Part shown: positions 1 through 9,153 of the stretch, one piece after another
How the letters are laid out: every line of letters starts with the position of its first letter
How positions within the stretch are numbered: the stretch's first letter is position 1
DNA from: an uncultured Pseudodesulfovibrio sp.
Lineage (GTDB): Bacteria; Desulfobacterota; Desulfovibrionia; Desulfovibrionales; Desulfovibrionaceae
Assembly: GCF_963662885.1 (NCBI RefSeq)
Contig: NZ_OY760059.1
Span: 806,001-870,000, forward strand
DNA length: 64,000 bases
Direction: 5' to 3'
The notes under the pieces: model-generated
The model's database searches: none
Seen by the model: only the letters and a program-made list of their open reading frames with translations
Told to the model about the DNA's origin: nothing
Made by a program: the position numbers and the translations under genes

Positions 1-111
1 GCGTCTCCGACGGGCAGGGCGCTGCCCTGCACCCGCCAGGGAGCAAAGCCCCCTGGACCCCCATGTCGCCTTCGGCGAGGTCCGGAGGAACACCCCTCGC
101 CGTGCCGGTTT

Positions 112-187
112 GCGATTTGCGCAAGAAAAACGAGAAACGCCGTGCCATGATCCAATCATGGTGCGGCGTTTTCCTTGCGCAAATCGC
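112..187. other. Long two-tier hairpin left of the AT-rich island
   Basis: Outer arms 112-125 and 174-187 are a perfect 14-bp inverted repeat. Inner arms 136-151 and 155-170 pair over 16 bp with two G-U wobbles and a CCA loop. A T-rich run follows at about 191-197, so it could end transcription from a gene to the left, or it could be a non-autonomous repeat. Bases 1-111 hold further small GC hairpins (around 14-30 and 67-76) and no credible gene. Confidence 0.6.
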
Positions 188-339
188 GGGTTGTTTTTTG
201 TGGGGGGGCGAGGGGGCAAACTTCCGTAGGGGGGTCCCTCAAACTCGTTATTAAGGCGTGCTCCGAAAACAAAGAAAGAGTTGCTCTCCTGAATATCTGG
301 ACAGAGGTTTGCAAGTGAATGTATCTTCGCATATCAATA

Positions 340-345
340 TATAAT
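340..345 (+). promoter_or_regulatory. Candidate -10 box for the DUF262-HEPN operon
   Basis: A perfect TATAAT lies 22 bases before the DUF262 start codon, inside a very AT-rich stretch. The -35 position (about 316-322) matches the consensus only weakly. A Shine-Dalgarno TTGGAG at 357-362 fits a leader of roughly 15 bases. Confidence 0.4.
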
Positions 346-367
346 CCCCTTAGATGTTGGAGCTATA

Positions 368-1468
368 ATGACTGCAGACAAGCCAATATATGAGTTTATC
401 AAAGATGATGAGACTCCAGACCCAGATGCTATTCCCATTAGGGACCGTCGAGTCTATACACAACCATATGATTTAGTTGTGGATTCACTTGTTGATCAAA
501 TTGACAATAAGACAATATATTTGCAGCCGTTGTCTGGGCGTCCAAGTTATCAGCGTAACTATGTCTGGACGAATAAGCTTGCAAGTAGGCTGATTGAATC
601 CATTCTTTTGAATGTGCCAATTCCTCCCTGCTACATGTCTCAGAATGATGAATACGAACTAGACGTAATCGACGGACAACAAAGATTGTATTCGATATAT
701 CGGTTTGTGAAAAACGAGTTTGCTTTGACTGGGCTTGAAGTCCTTACCGACTTGAACGGCAAAAGGATGCATAAATTAGAGACAAAGTTACAGAGAAAAT
801 TAAGAACACACACTCTCAGGCTGGTCGCAATAACAAATGAGTCTCATCATGAAATTAAATTTGATGTTTTTCAGCGGCTTAACACCAACACCGCTCCTTT
901 GAACGCACAAGAGCTTCGAAACTGCATGTACAGAGGTGCTTTGAATGATTTGCTCAAAGAGGTCACTCAGTACGGTAATTGGTTAAAAATTCTTATGAAG
1001 CAGAAACCCGACAAGCGAATGCGTGATGAAGAAATTGCATTACGGTTCTTCGCCTTCTATGAGCAAGGACTTGATCAGTACCGGACGCCTCAAAAGCACT
1101 GGCTTAACGACTTTGCCAAAATGGGTATGAAATACTCAGAGGAGAAGATTGCTGAACTGCAATCTGCTTGGGAGCATGCTGTCGACAACTCTCTAGAGTG
1201 GTTTGAGCCGCAAGAGTGCTTCAGAAGAGTTGCTCCCGGAAAGTCGAAGGTCATCAATAAAGCTCTTTTTGATCTAACCATGACGATGGCAACTTGTATG
1301 TCTCATGATGATGCGATTGCTAAGCGAGATGTTATTCGGGAAAAATATTTTGGGCTGTTTGAAAATGATGAGTTTACTGATTTGATTAGCCGGGGGGTGG
1401 ACCACAAGAAAAGGACCAACAGGCGTTTTGCGCTTTGGGAGGAGCATTTTGCCGAGGTGTTTAGATAA
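368..1468 (+). CDS. DUF262 domain protein (GmrS-like, ParB/Srx-fold NTPase family)
   Basis: This 366-aa protein has the DUF262 signature: YQRNYVWT at residues 61-68, DGQQR at 102-106, and the FQRLNTNT...LNAQELRN block at about 168-185. DUF262 is the N-terminal half of type IV restriction enzymes such as GmrSD and of BrxU, where it binds and hydrolyses nucleotide. No DUF1524 HNH nuclease half follows here, so the protein is a stand-alone DUF262 unit. The TTGGAG ribosome site supports this start. Its stop overlaps the next start as TAATG, implying coupled translation with the HEPN protein. Codon use is far more AT-rich than that of the surrounding genes, suggesting acquisition by transfer. A role in phage defence or toxin control is inference. 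Confidence 0.88.
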   Translation: MTADKPIYEFIKDDETPDPDAIPIRDRRVYTQPYDLVVDSLVDQIDNKTIYLQPLSGRPSYQRNYVWTNKLASRLIESILLNVPIPPCYMSQNDEYELDVIDGQQRLYSIYRFVKNEFALTGLEVLTDLNGKRMHKLETKLQRKLRTHTLRLVAITNESHHEIKFDVFQRLNTNTAPLNAQELRNCMYRGALNDLLKEVTQYGNWLKILMKQKPDKRMRDEEIALRFFAFYEQGLDQYRTPQKHWLNDFAKMGMKYSEEKIAELQSAWEHAVDNSLEWFEPQECFRRVAPGKSKVINKALFDLTMTMATCMSHDDAIAKRDVIREKYFGLFENDEFTDLISRGVDHKKRTNRRFALWEEHFAEVFR

Positions 1469-2166
1469 TGGCTCGATACACCAGCGCATACTCATCGCTG
1501 GTCACACATGTCAAAGAAGTTGAAATCCTACAGAAGTTGGCTGACCGTAAAGCGAAAAGTGACCCAATAGGCTGTAAGCACGAGATTGATTCGTTGTCAC
1601 GCGGGGCTGTGGTCTTGTTGTGTGCACATTTGGAAGGCTACATAAAAGAATTGGGTGAAGTCACGCTCGAAGCGATCTACAAAAGAGGTGTGGACAGAGG
1701 GAATGTGAGTGCTGCTGTTTATTACCACATTTCGAAAGATTTTATTGAGATCATAAAAAACACACAGAATCCAAGCTCAGTTTCAGGTCATATGTTTAAT
1801 TTGTTGAAAAATGATCTAGAGTACTGGCAGCTATCTGGTCCATTCCCAAGCCCAATACCAAGCGATCGGTTTAACAGAGGATTTGCTAGTCCTAGTCATA
1901 AGAAAATTTCAGCTTATTTCAAACGGTTTGGGTATGATAATTTTATTGGAGATATGCAAGTTTATTTGAAGGCTAAATATTTAATCCTATCGAATGCGAT
2001 AGATCACCTTGTGGATACAAGAAATAAAATAGCACATGGCGACCCTAGTGCATCAAAAACACCAAGTGAATTGCTAGAGATGTTGGCAGTTACCAAGGAG
2101 TACTGTCGTGCTGTCGATTCTGTGTTTGCTTTTTGGTGCAGAAGTGTACTCTGTTGTATCCGCTGA
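1468..2166 (+). CDS. HEPN-domain putative RNase (MAE_28990/MAE_18760-like)
   Basis: This 232-aa protein has the two marks of this HEPN family: an N-terminal helix CAHLEGYIKELG (residues 52-63) and the catalytic RX4H motif RNKIAH (R185 to H190). HEPN domains of this type are metal-independent RNases in toxin-antitoxin, abortive-infection and restriction systems. It overlaps the DUF262 stop by one base and has no separate promoter, so the two proteins probably work together. One reading is that DUF262 is the nucleotide-dependent sensor or restrainer and HEPN the effector. Base composition is AT-rich like its partner. The fold call is firm; the cellular role is inferred. Confidence 0.85.
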   Translation: MARYTSAYSSLVTHVKEVEILQKLADRKAKSDPIGCKHEIDSLSRGAVVLLCAHLEGYIKELGEVTLEAIYKRGVDRGNVSAAVYYHISKDFIEIIKNTQNPSSVSGHMFNLLKNDLEYWQLSGPFPSPIPSDRFNRGFASPSHKKISAYFKRFGYDNFIGDMQVYLKAKYLILSNAIDHLVDTRNKIAHGDPSASKTPSELLEMLAVTKEYCRAVDSVFAFWCRSVLCCIR

Positions 2167-2229
2167 TAGTTCATTTAAAGCATGCCAAAACAAAAGTATT
2201 ATTTTCCCTAAAGGGTTCACTTGAGATGT

Positions 2230-2270
2230 GAAAGGGCCTTGAGTGACAGCGTGTCAATCAAGGCCCTTTC
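2230..2270. terminator. Bidirectional terminator closing the AT-rich island
   Basis: Arms 2230-2242 and 2258-2270 pair perfectly over 13 bp, then TGACA/TGTCA pairs above one mismatch, leaving a GCG loop. It lies between the convergent HEPN and flavoprotein genes and can serve both. Confidence 0.75.
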
Positions 2271-2299
2271 TTTGCTGTATGTTTTCTCGGAGAACAACT

Positions 2300-3469
2300 C
2301 TACAAAACTTCCCCACACGCCTGCCCAGACGCGAACGCCCAATGTAAATTGAACCCGCCCAAGTGGCCGGTCACATCCAATGTCTCACCGATCACGTACA
2401 GGCCCGGCACGTCGCGGGCCTCCATGGTTTTTGAGGAGATGCGGGCTGTGTCCACGCCGCCGACTGTGACCTCGGCCTTGGCGTAGCCTTCGGTTCCGGA
2501 CGGGGTGATGGTGAAGCGGTGGATGGCCTGGCTGGCCGTCTCGATCTGGGCCTTGGAGAGCTGACTGACCGAGATGTCGGCCAGGGGGGCGTCCAGGAGC
2601 AGGGGGGGGAGTCGTTTGGGCAGGATGCGGGCCAGGAGGTTGCGTAGCTGCTGGTTGGAGGAGCGGTGTTCCTCGATGATGTTTTCCAGCCGCTGGCCGG
2701 GCAGGAAATCGATGGTCACGGGCCGGTTCTCGCGCCAGTAGCTGGACGCCTGGAGCACGGCCGGGCCGGAGATGCCCCGGTGGGTGAAAAGCAGGGGGGC
2801 GGTGAAGCGCGCGCCTTCGGTTTCCACGGTGGCGGGAAGGGCGTTGCCCGCCATCTCCACGCACATGGCCTGCCGCTTCTTCGGAAAAACCAGAGGTACC
2901 AGCCCGGGCCGGGTGGTCGTCAGCGCGAGCCCGAACTGTTCGGCCAGCCGGAAGCCGAGGTCCGTGGCCCCGACCTGCGGCCAGGAAGGCGCGCCCAGCG
3001 CAAGGACCAGGCGGTCTGCGGTGAGGCTTTGGCCGCCAGCCTCAACAGTGAACGGGCCGCTGCCGGACACCTTGCCGATTTCGCGGCCGGTCAGAATCTC
3101 CACACCCGCCCGCTGGCAGCGTTCGACCAGCGCACCGGCCACGCGGCCCGCGCCTTCCAGGGTGAAGAGCTGGCCGTGGTCGCGCTCCTCGTAGGTGATG
3201 CCGTTTTCCCCCAGAAAACCGACCACGTCCCACGGCGAGAGCCGGGCCAGGGCGGATTTCACGAAATGGGGGTTCTCGCACAGGTAGTGTTCGGGCGAGG
3301 CGTCCAGGTTGGTGAAATTGCACATGCCCCCGCCGGACACGCGGACCTTGCGCGCGGTCTTCACGCCGTGGTCCACGACGGCCACCTTGCGGCCTCTCGC
3401 CCCGGCGGTCATGGCGCACCACAGGCCCGAGGCCCCGGCACCGAGTATGATGGCGTCCAGTCTGTCCAT
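2300..3469 (-). CDS. BaiN/RdsA-like FAD-dependent oxidoreductase (HI0933 family)
   Basis: The 389-aa protein starts with a Rossmann FAD-binding motif GAGASGLW (about residues 10-17). The GGGMCNFTN block near residue 46 and the C-terminal GLYVIGETLDVTGHLGG block are hallmarks of the HI0933/YhiN/BaiN flavoprotein family. Members are cytoplasmic; BaiN is linked to bile-acid dehydroxylation in gut bacteria, but most homologues have no known substrate. Length is typical. The gene is monocistronic, convergent with the AT-rich island and divergent from the pfpI-like gene. Family assignment is strong, substrate unknown. Confidence 0.9.
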   Translation of the reverse strand: MDRLDAIILGAGASGLWCAMTAGARGRKVAVVDHGVKTARKVRVSGGGMCNFTNLDASPEHYLCENPHFVKSALARLSPWDVVGFLGENGITYEERDHGQLFTLEGAGRVAGALVERCQRAGVEILTGREIGKVSGSGPFTVEAGGQSLTADRLVLALGAPSWPQVGATDLGFRLAEQFGLALTTTRPGLVPLVFPKKRQAMCVEMAGNALPATVETEGARFTAPLLFTHRGISGPAVLQASSYWRENRPVTIDFLPGQRLENIIEEHRSSNQQLRNLLARILPKRLPPLLLDAPLADISVSQLSKAQIETASQAIHRFTITPSGTEGYAKAEVTVGGVDTARISSKTMEARDVPGLYVIGETLDVTGHLGGFNLHWAFASGQACGEVL

Positions 3470-3513
3470 GCGCCGGTTCTACGGCACGGAGGCCGGATTG
3501 TCACGAAACCGTG

Positions 3514-3541
3514 TTGACAAAAAACAGGGTGGGGCTATGCT
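3514..3541 (+). promoter_or_regulatory. Sigma-70 promoter of the DJ-1/PfpI gene
   Basis: TTGACA (3514-3519) and TATGCT (3536-3541) are separated by 16 bp, placing transcription start near 3548 and a short leader containing the GGAGGA ribosome site. Confidence 0.65.
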
Positions 3542-3578
3542 TTTGGAACCTGTAAAACTCTACCTTGGAGGAAGCAAT

Positions 3579-4166
3579 ATGGCAGCCAAGAAAATACTCA
3601 TGCTCGTCGGCGACTTCGTGGAAGATTACGAAGCCATGGTTCCCTTTCAGATGCTCCTGATGGTCGGCCATACGGTCCACACCGTCTGCCCCGGAAAGAA
3701 AGCGGGCGAGACCGTGACCACCGCCGTGCACGACTTCGAGGGACACCAGACCTACTCCGAAAAACCGGGCCACAACTTCGGCGTGACCACCACCTTCGAG
3801 GAGATCAAGGCCGAGGACTACGACGCCCTGGTCATCCCCGGCGGACGCGCGCCCGAGTACCTGCGCCTCAACCCGGACATCATCAAGTGCGTGCAGCACT
3901 TTGCCAACGCGGGCAAGCCCATCGCGGCCATCTGCCACGGTCCGCAGATCCTGACCGCCGCCAACGTCATTCAGGGCAAGACCTGCACGGCCTACCCCGC
4001 GGTCAAGCCGGACATCGACGGCGCGGGCGCGACCTGGTGCGAAGTCAACGCCACGGCCTCCAACGCCTGCGCGGACGGCAACATCGTCACCGCTCCGGCC
4101 TGGCCCGCCCACCCCGAGTGGATGCGCGAGTTCCTCAAGGTGCTCGGCTCGACCATCGAGCCCTAA
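3579..4166 (+). CDS. DJ-1/PfpI family protein
   Basis: This start gives 195 aa and is preceded by TTGGAGGA with good spacing. The reading frame runs open further upstream, but only through the promoter. The DJ-1/PfpI nucleophile elbow AICHGP places the reactive cysteine at C119 next to H120, with the partner acid E18 in the N-terminal DYE segment. Members act as deglycases, chaperones, amidases or proteases, often in stress defence; the sequence alone does not choose between them. The residues VIPGGRAPEYLR match the bacterial class-I-like PfpI subfamily. It is cytoplasmic, with no signal peptide, and is probably transcribed alone. Confidence 0.88.
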   Translation: MAAKKILMLVGDFVEDYEAMVPFQMLLMVGHTVHTVCPGKKAGETVTTAVHDFEGHQTYSEKPGHNFGVTTTFEEIKAEDYDALVIPGGRAPEYLRLNPDIIKCVQHFANAGKPIAAICHGPQILTAANVIQGKTCTAYPAVKPDIDGAGATWCEVNATASNACADGNIVTAPAWPAHPEWMREFLKVLGSTIEP

Positions 4167-4295
4167 CCCTCGGTTCTCGAAAAGAACATAAACACGCGGC
4201 CCGGAGAATTTCTCCGGGCCGTTCCGCTTTTCTTCCCGGCCGGTTTCTGTTATGAGCAAAACAACAATTGCCTACAATACGTGGAGGATGCGAAC

Positions 4296-4385
4296 ATGCT
4301 GGGTTATTTCTGGTTTTTTCTGGGGCTGTTCCTGACCATCGCTTCGCTGGTCATGATCAAAGTCAGCTCTCCGAACGAGCACTAG
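4296..4385 (+). CDS. 29-aa hydrophobic membrane microprotein
   Basis: The short frame encodes MLGYFWFFLGLFLTIASLVM followed by IKVSSPNEH. A Shine-Dalgarno site GGAGG sits at 4283-4287 with ideal spacing, and a rho-independent terminator follows the stop within 60 bases. The product is one transmembrane helix of about 18 residues with a short polar tail. I do not recognise a family. The ribosome site, the clean helix and the private terminator together argue that it is a real gene. It lies between the pfpI-like gene and exonuclease III. Confidence 0.6.
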   Translation: MLGYFWFFLGLFLTIASLVMIKVSSPNEH

Positions 4386-4407
4386 TTTTCGCCGCGCACG
4401 CGGCATA

Positions 4408-4444
4408 GGGGGAATCGGCAAAACCGGTTCCCCTTCGTTTTTTT
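4408..4444 (+). terminator. Rho-independent terminator after the microprotein
   Basis: GGGGAATCGG and CCGGTTCCCC enclose a CAAAA loop and are followed by TTCG and a run of seven T. Confidence 0.75.
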
Positions 4445-4565
4445 AGCCCTCCCCGCGCTCGAAAGGGCGCAATATGGGGTGCAAGGGTGCGAACCCTTTC
4501 CCGCCGGAGGCAAAATCACCCGACAACGCCGCGCAGCGGCATCCCATCCTTATTTAGGAGAAGCC

Positions 4566-5333
4566 ATGATCATCTATTCCTGGAACATCAACGGCTACCG
4601 GGCCGTGCTCAAGAAGGATTTTCGCGACTGGCTGGACGGTTGCGGCGGCGACGTGGTCATGCTGCAGGAGACCAAGGTCGAGCCGGACCAGTTGGACCCG
4701 GACGACCGCGAGCCGGACTCCTATTCCAACCATTACTGGAACTGGTCCAAGAAAAAGAAGGGCTATTCCGGCGTGGCCTGCTTCGCCAACCCCGAACCGC
4801 TGTCCTGGGACACCAGTCTGCCCGACGAGCGGTTCCGGGACGAAGGCCGTGTGCTTCATCTCGAGTACCCGGACTTCCATCTGTTCAACATCTATTTCCC
4901 CAACGGCCAGATGTCGGACGAGCGCCTCGAATTCAAGATGGGTTTCTACGACAATTTCCTGGAATATGCAGAGAAGCTGCGCAAGGACAAGCCCATCGTG
5001 GTCGGCGGCGACTTCAACACCGCGCATAAGGAAATCGACCTCAAGAATCCCAAGGCCAACAGCGAGCGGTCCGGGTTCCTGCCCGAGGAGCGCGCCTGGA
5101 TCGACAAGTTCATCGAGCACGGCTACGTGGATTCCTTCCGTCTGTTCGAGGACGGGCCGCACCACTACTCCTGGTGGTCCTACCGCTTCAACGCCCGTAA
5201 GAACAACGCCGGGTGGCGCATCGACTACTTCTTCGTGTCCGAGGAACTTAAGGACAAGGTCACCCGCGCCTGGATCGAATCCGACGTCATGGGCTCCGAC
5301 CACTGCCCCATCGGGATTGAGATAGACGTGTAG
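4566..5333 (+). CDS. xth: Exodeoxyribonuclease III (AP endonuclease)
   Basis: This 255-aa protein belongs to the exonuclease III/AP endonuclease family that cuts abasic sites and degrades 3' ends in base-excision repair. Family motifs occur in order: SWNINGYRA at the N-terminus, LQETK with the metal-binding Glu near residue 34, GGDFNTA near 150, WRIDYFF, and the C-terminal GSDHCPIGI with catalytic Asp and His. Length equals that of typical XthA/ExoA proteins. TTTAGGAG just upstream fixes the start. A small hairpin with a GCGA loop (4483-4498) lies in the presumed leader. The gene is followed directly by the hairpin repeat. Confidence 0.95.
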   Translation: MIIYSWNINGYRAVLKKDFRDWLDGCGGDVVMLQETKVEPDQLDPDDREPDSYSNHYWNWSKKKKGYSGVACFANPEPLSWDTSLPDERFRDEGRVLHLEYPDFHLFNIYFPNGQMSDERLEFKMGFYDNFLEYAEKLRKDKPIVVGGDFNTAHKEIDLKNPKANSERSGFLPEERAWIDKFIEHGYVDSFRLFEDGPHHYSWWSYRFNARKNNAGWRIDYFFVSEELKDKVTRAWIESDVMGSDHCPIGIEIDV

Positions 5334-5340
5334 AGGCGAA

Positions 5341-5443
5341 CCGGGGGAAGGGGAGAGGGAAACCCTTTGAGAAAAGGGTTTCCCTCTCCCCTTCCCCCGG
5401 ACCCCCATCCCCTCTTCCTTCCTAAACTTTTTATGTGCCTTCG
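5341..5443. repeat. Dispersed hairpin repeat, copy A
   Basis: A perfect 27-bp inverted repeat (5341-5367 with 5374-5400) has the loop TGAGAA. It is followed by an AC-rich tail (ACCCCCATCCCCTC, then TTCC and AAACTTT) and a small CTTCGG-type hairpin. Copy B at 27781 has the same stem, loop and tail. It sits between convergent genes and could terminate both. Confidence 0.85.
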
Positions 5444-5503
5444 GCAGGGGCGCGCGTCCGTGGGGGCGCGTGCTTTTTTCTGTTTGTTAAAGCGGCGGTT
5501 GAA

Positions 5504-6058
5504 TTATCGGGCGGAAAATTCGGCTAGCGGGGTGTGGGTGGCTCCCTTGGGGGCGAGGGTGCTCTGCCAGAGAGTGAAATGAGTGACGGTAAAGGGCGGC
5601 CATTCGTGGGCGGCCACCGCGTCGAGGACCGGGGGCCAGTCGCCCGGCGCGGGTTTGCGTATCCGGCCGAGCGTCAGGTGGGGACGGAACGGTTTCTTTT
5701 CGCGGGGGGTGTCGATGGCGGCCAGAGCGTCTTCGATGGACCCGGCCAAGGCCGCGGCCTGCTCGCCGCCCTCGACCAGCCCGAGCCAGATGACCTTGGG
5801 GCGTTTCGCGTCCGGGAACGCGCCCGCGCCACCTGCCCGCAGGGTGAAGGCGCTGAAATCCACGGCGGCCAAGGCCGCTTTTATGGTCGGAATACGCGCT
5901 TCATCCGTCTCGCCGAGGAACTTCAGGGTCAGGTGCCAGGTCTCGGGTTTGGACCAGTTGACGCTGGCATCGGTAAGTCTGGAAAGTCCCTGAATGCAGG
6001 GGTTGAGTACTTTTCGGTAAGCATCCGATAATCCTATGCCGATGAAGAGCCTGGGCAC
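5504..6058 (-). CDS. thpR: RNA 2',3'-cyclic phosphodiesterase (2H/LigT family)
   Basis: The 184-aa protein carries the two HXTX signatures of the 2H phosphoesterase superfamily, HLTLKFLGE in the first half and HLTLGRIR in the second. It also begins with the RLFIGIGLSD strand typical of ThpR (formerly LigT). ThpR hydrolyses RNA 2',3'-cyclic phosphates to 2'-phosphates and can reversibly ligate tRNA halves in vitro. It is cytoplasmic. A small hypothetical gene ends two bases upstream on the same strand, so the two probably share a transcript. Length matches the family. Confidence 0.92.
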   Translation of the reverse strand: MPRLFIGIGLSDAYRKVLNPCIQGLSRLTDASVNWSKPETWHLTLKFLGETDEARIPTIKAALAAVDFSAFTLRAGGAGAFPDAKRPKVIWLGLVEGGEQAAALAGSIEDALAAIDTPREKKPFRPHLTLGRIRKPAPGDWPPVLDAVAAHEWPPFTVTHFTLWQSTLAPKGATHTPLAEFSAR

Positions 6059-6060
6059 GT

Positions 6061-6240
6061 TTACTCTTCCTTTTCGTCCAGTGCCTGACCGAAAATCGTC
6101 ATGTCGCCAAGTATCTCGGCAACGGTCGCACTCAACTCTTCCGGGAGCCCGTCCGCGTGGGCGATCTCCAGAAGTTGGTCCGGATCGATTCCGTTTTTTT
6201 CGGCCAGGGCGCGCAGCTCTTGATTGGTGGTTTTGTCCAT
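6061..6240 (-). CDS. Small acidic hypothetical protein upstream of thpR
   Basis: The likely product is 59 aa, starting MDKTTNQELRALAEKNGIDP and ending in an acidic DEKEE tail. The frame extends further upstream but only through the malic enzyme terminator, so the internal ATG was chosen. The ribosome site is weak. The content is helical, with an ELRALAEKNGIDPDQLLEIA segment resembling a small helical bundle. No family is recognised. The stop is two bases from the thpR start, which suggests an operon. Confidence 0.6.
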   Translation of the reverse strand: MDKTTNQELRALAEKNGIDPDQLLEIAHADGLPEELSATVAEILGDMTIFGQALDEKEE

Positions 6241-6293
6241 GTGCGAAGCATAGGGGACAACGCCACCCCGCGCAACGGCATCCTCTATCCCCA

Positions 6294-6324
6294 AAAAAAG
6301 GCCGGGCAATGTGCCCGGCCTTTT
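6294..6324. terminator. Bidirectional terminator after malic enzyme
   Basis: GGCCGGGCA and TGCCCGGCC pair around an ATG loop, with seven A on one side and TTTT on the other. On the minus strand it follows the malic enzyme stop within 25 bases. Confidence 0.8.
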
Positions 6325-6345
6325 GTATTCGTCTCGTTGATTCAA

Positions 6346-7665
<1,320 letters not shown>

Positions 7666-7940
7666 GATCAGGCCTCCCTTGATTCAGTTATGGCCCAGTC
7701 GCTGAAGAGTGGAAAAGTGGTGCGCGGACCGGCTCGGCCCGTGGCTGACAACCTCCCGACAGACTGGTGTGACCGCAATACAGATTGCTCATAGGTACGA
7801 GGCTTCTTCAATTTCCGTCAAGCAGTATTTCTCCTTGCACGGCAACGTCTTGCGGTTGTTTGTCGGGTGACTGGTTGAGTGTGCAGTCAATCCAGGGGGT
7901 TGGGGCTTTTGGCCACTCGGCAGGGATGGAGAAAGATTTC

Positions 7941-8960
7941 CTACGGCATCAGAATGGGTGGAATTTCCAGCCGATGTTCCGACCAGAAACGTACCGCGCC
8001 GGGGTGCAGCGGGATGGAAATGTTGTCGAGGCCGGTTTCCGGCCCCATGTCGCGGGCCGCGCTGTGGATGCGGCGCATCTCCTTGAGCCTTTTGGGAGAG
8101 AACACGGCCTGCAGGCTGTCGTACACGGTCCGGTTGTCCAGATCGGGCTGGGCGCACCACAGGGCCGCGTCCTGGAAGGTTTCCACCGGAGCGGTCTGTC
8201 CCGGATAGGTCCCGGCCGGAATGGTCGCCTTCGAATAGAAGGGGTAGAGCTGGTAAAAGCCGGATACCATGGCCATGTCATGCAGGTTCAGGACCCGCAC
8301 GGGCACCGAAGCCGCCGCCTCAATGATGGCGGCGGTCGGATAGCCGGACAGGATCCAGAATCCGTCCACCTTGCCGTCCGCGAAGTCGGTCGCCGCCTCG
8401 GCGTAGCCAACGGGCATATGCTGGAACTTGGACCACAGCTTGAGGTGCCGGAAAAAGCGTTCGGCAGACAGAGCCGCGCCCGAGCCGGGATTGCCCACCG
8501 CGATGGTTTTGTCGAGCAGATCCGCAGGGGTATGGATGTCCGAGTCCGCGCGGACCACCAGCTGGGCCGGGGCTCCATACAGAAAGGCCAGCGCCCGAAG
8601 CTTGGCGTATCGCTTGTCCTGGCAGTGCAGTTTGCCGGTGCGGCCTAAAAAGGCGTCGCCGGCGTTGACGATGGACATGTCCGCCTGACCCGCACAGAGG
8701 GCAAGCAGATTGTCTATCGAACCGTCGGACTGTCTGGCCAGAACGTCCAGGTTGGGCACGTCCTCGGAGATGATGGCCGCCATCTTGTTGGCGAAGTGAT
8801 TGAATGTGCCGCCCCGGGGACCGCCGTTGAAGGTCAGGGTTTTGGGCTTGACCGGAGCCGTCTTCTTTTGGGGCTTGTTCGGCGTTTCCTGAGAACAGCC
8901 CAAGACCGCCGTCAGAATCAGACAGCTCAGGGTAAGTATGACGGTGGGCAGGCGGGGCAT
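7941..8960 (-). CDS. TAXI-family TRAP solute-binding lipoprotein
   Basis: The 339-aa protein has a lipoprotein signal with lipobox VLGC (acylation at C22), a Lys/Pro linker, and then the TAXI fold starting TFNGGPRGGTFNHFA. TAXI proteins are the binding subunits of fused TRAP permeases and capture small organic acids or amino acids in the periplasm. It lies downstream of the permease but beyond a terminator, so it may have its own promoter; a TATAAT lies on the minus strand at 9054-9059. It is the second TAXI protein of the locus and differs from the first in being lipid-anchored. The substrate is unknown. Confidence 0.9.
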   Translation of the reverse strand: MPRLPTVILTLSCLILTAVLGCSQETPNKPQKKTAPVKPKTLTFNGGPRGGTFNHFANKMAAIISEDVPNLDVLARQSDGSIDNLLALCAGQADMSIVNAGDAFLGRTGKLHCQDKRYAKLRALAFLYGAPAQLVVRADSDIHTPADLLDKTIAVGNPGSGAALSAERFFRHLKLWSKFQHMPVGYAEAATDFADGKVDGFWILSGYPTAAIIEAAASVPVRVLNLHDMAMVSGFYQLYPFYSKATIPAGTYPGQTAPVETFQDAALWCAQPDLDNRTVYDSLQAVFSPKRLKEMRRIHSAARDMGPETGLDNISIPLHPGAVRFWSEHRLEIPPILMP

Positions 8961-9102
8961 CAGACCTCCCGGGCCTTAGGCATTGGCGCGCCGCATCATT
9001 CAGAGGGCGTGCGTTTGATTGTATGACAACGCGCCTTGTGCCAGCAGGCAATTATTATAACGGCTCAAGGGGGGACCTCGTGAGGCCGAGAAGGCAAAAA
9101 CA

Positions 9103-9128
9103 AAGGGGAGCGATATGACGCTCCCCTT
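9103..9128. terminator. Terminator after the TRAP permease
   Basis: AAGGGGAGCG and CGCTCCCCTT pair around ATATGA. The minus-strand exit runs into TTTGTTTTTG, so it should end the permease transcript before the second TAXI gene. Confidence 0.75.
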
Positions 9129-9153
9129 GTTTGTTTGATTATTGTCTCCCGGT

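Noticed and set aside
3309..3578. Longer start for the DJ-1/PfpI gene
   Set aside because: It would include the sigma-70 promoter and overlap the divergent flavoprotein gene.
7666..7940. Possible tRNA or small RNA in the gap after malic enzyme
   Set aside because: No cloverleaf, no CCA end and no terminator-like structure could be found.
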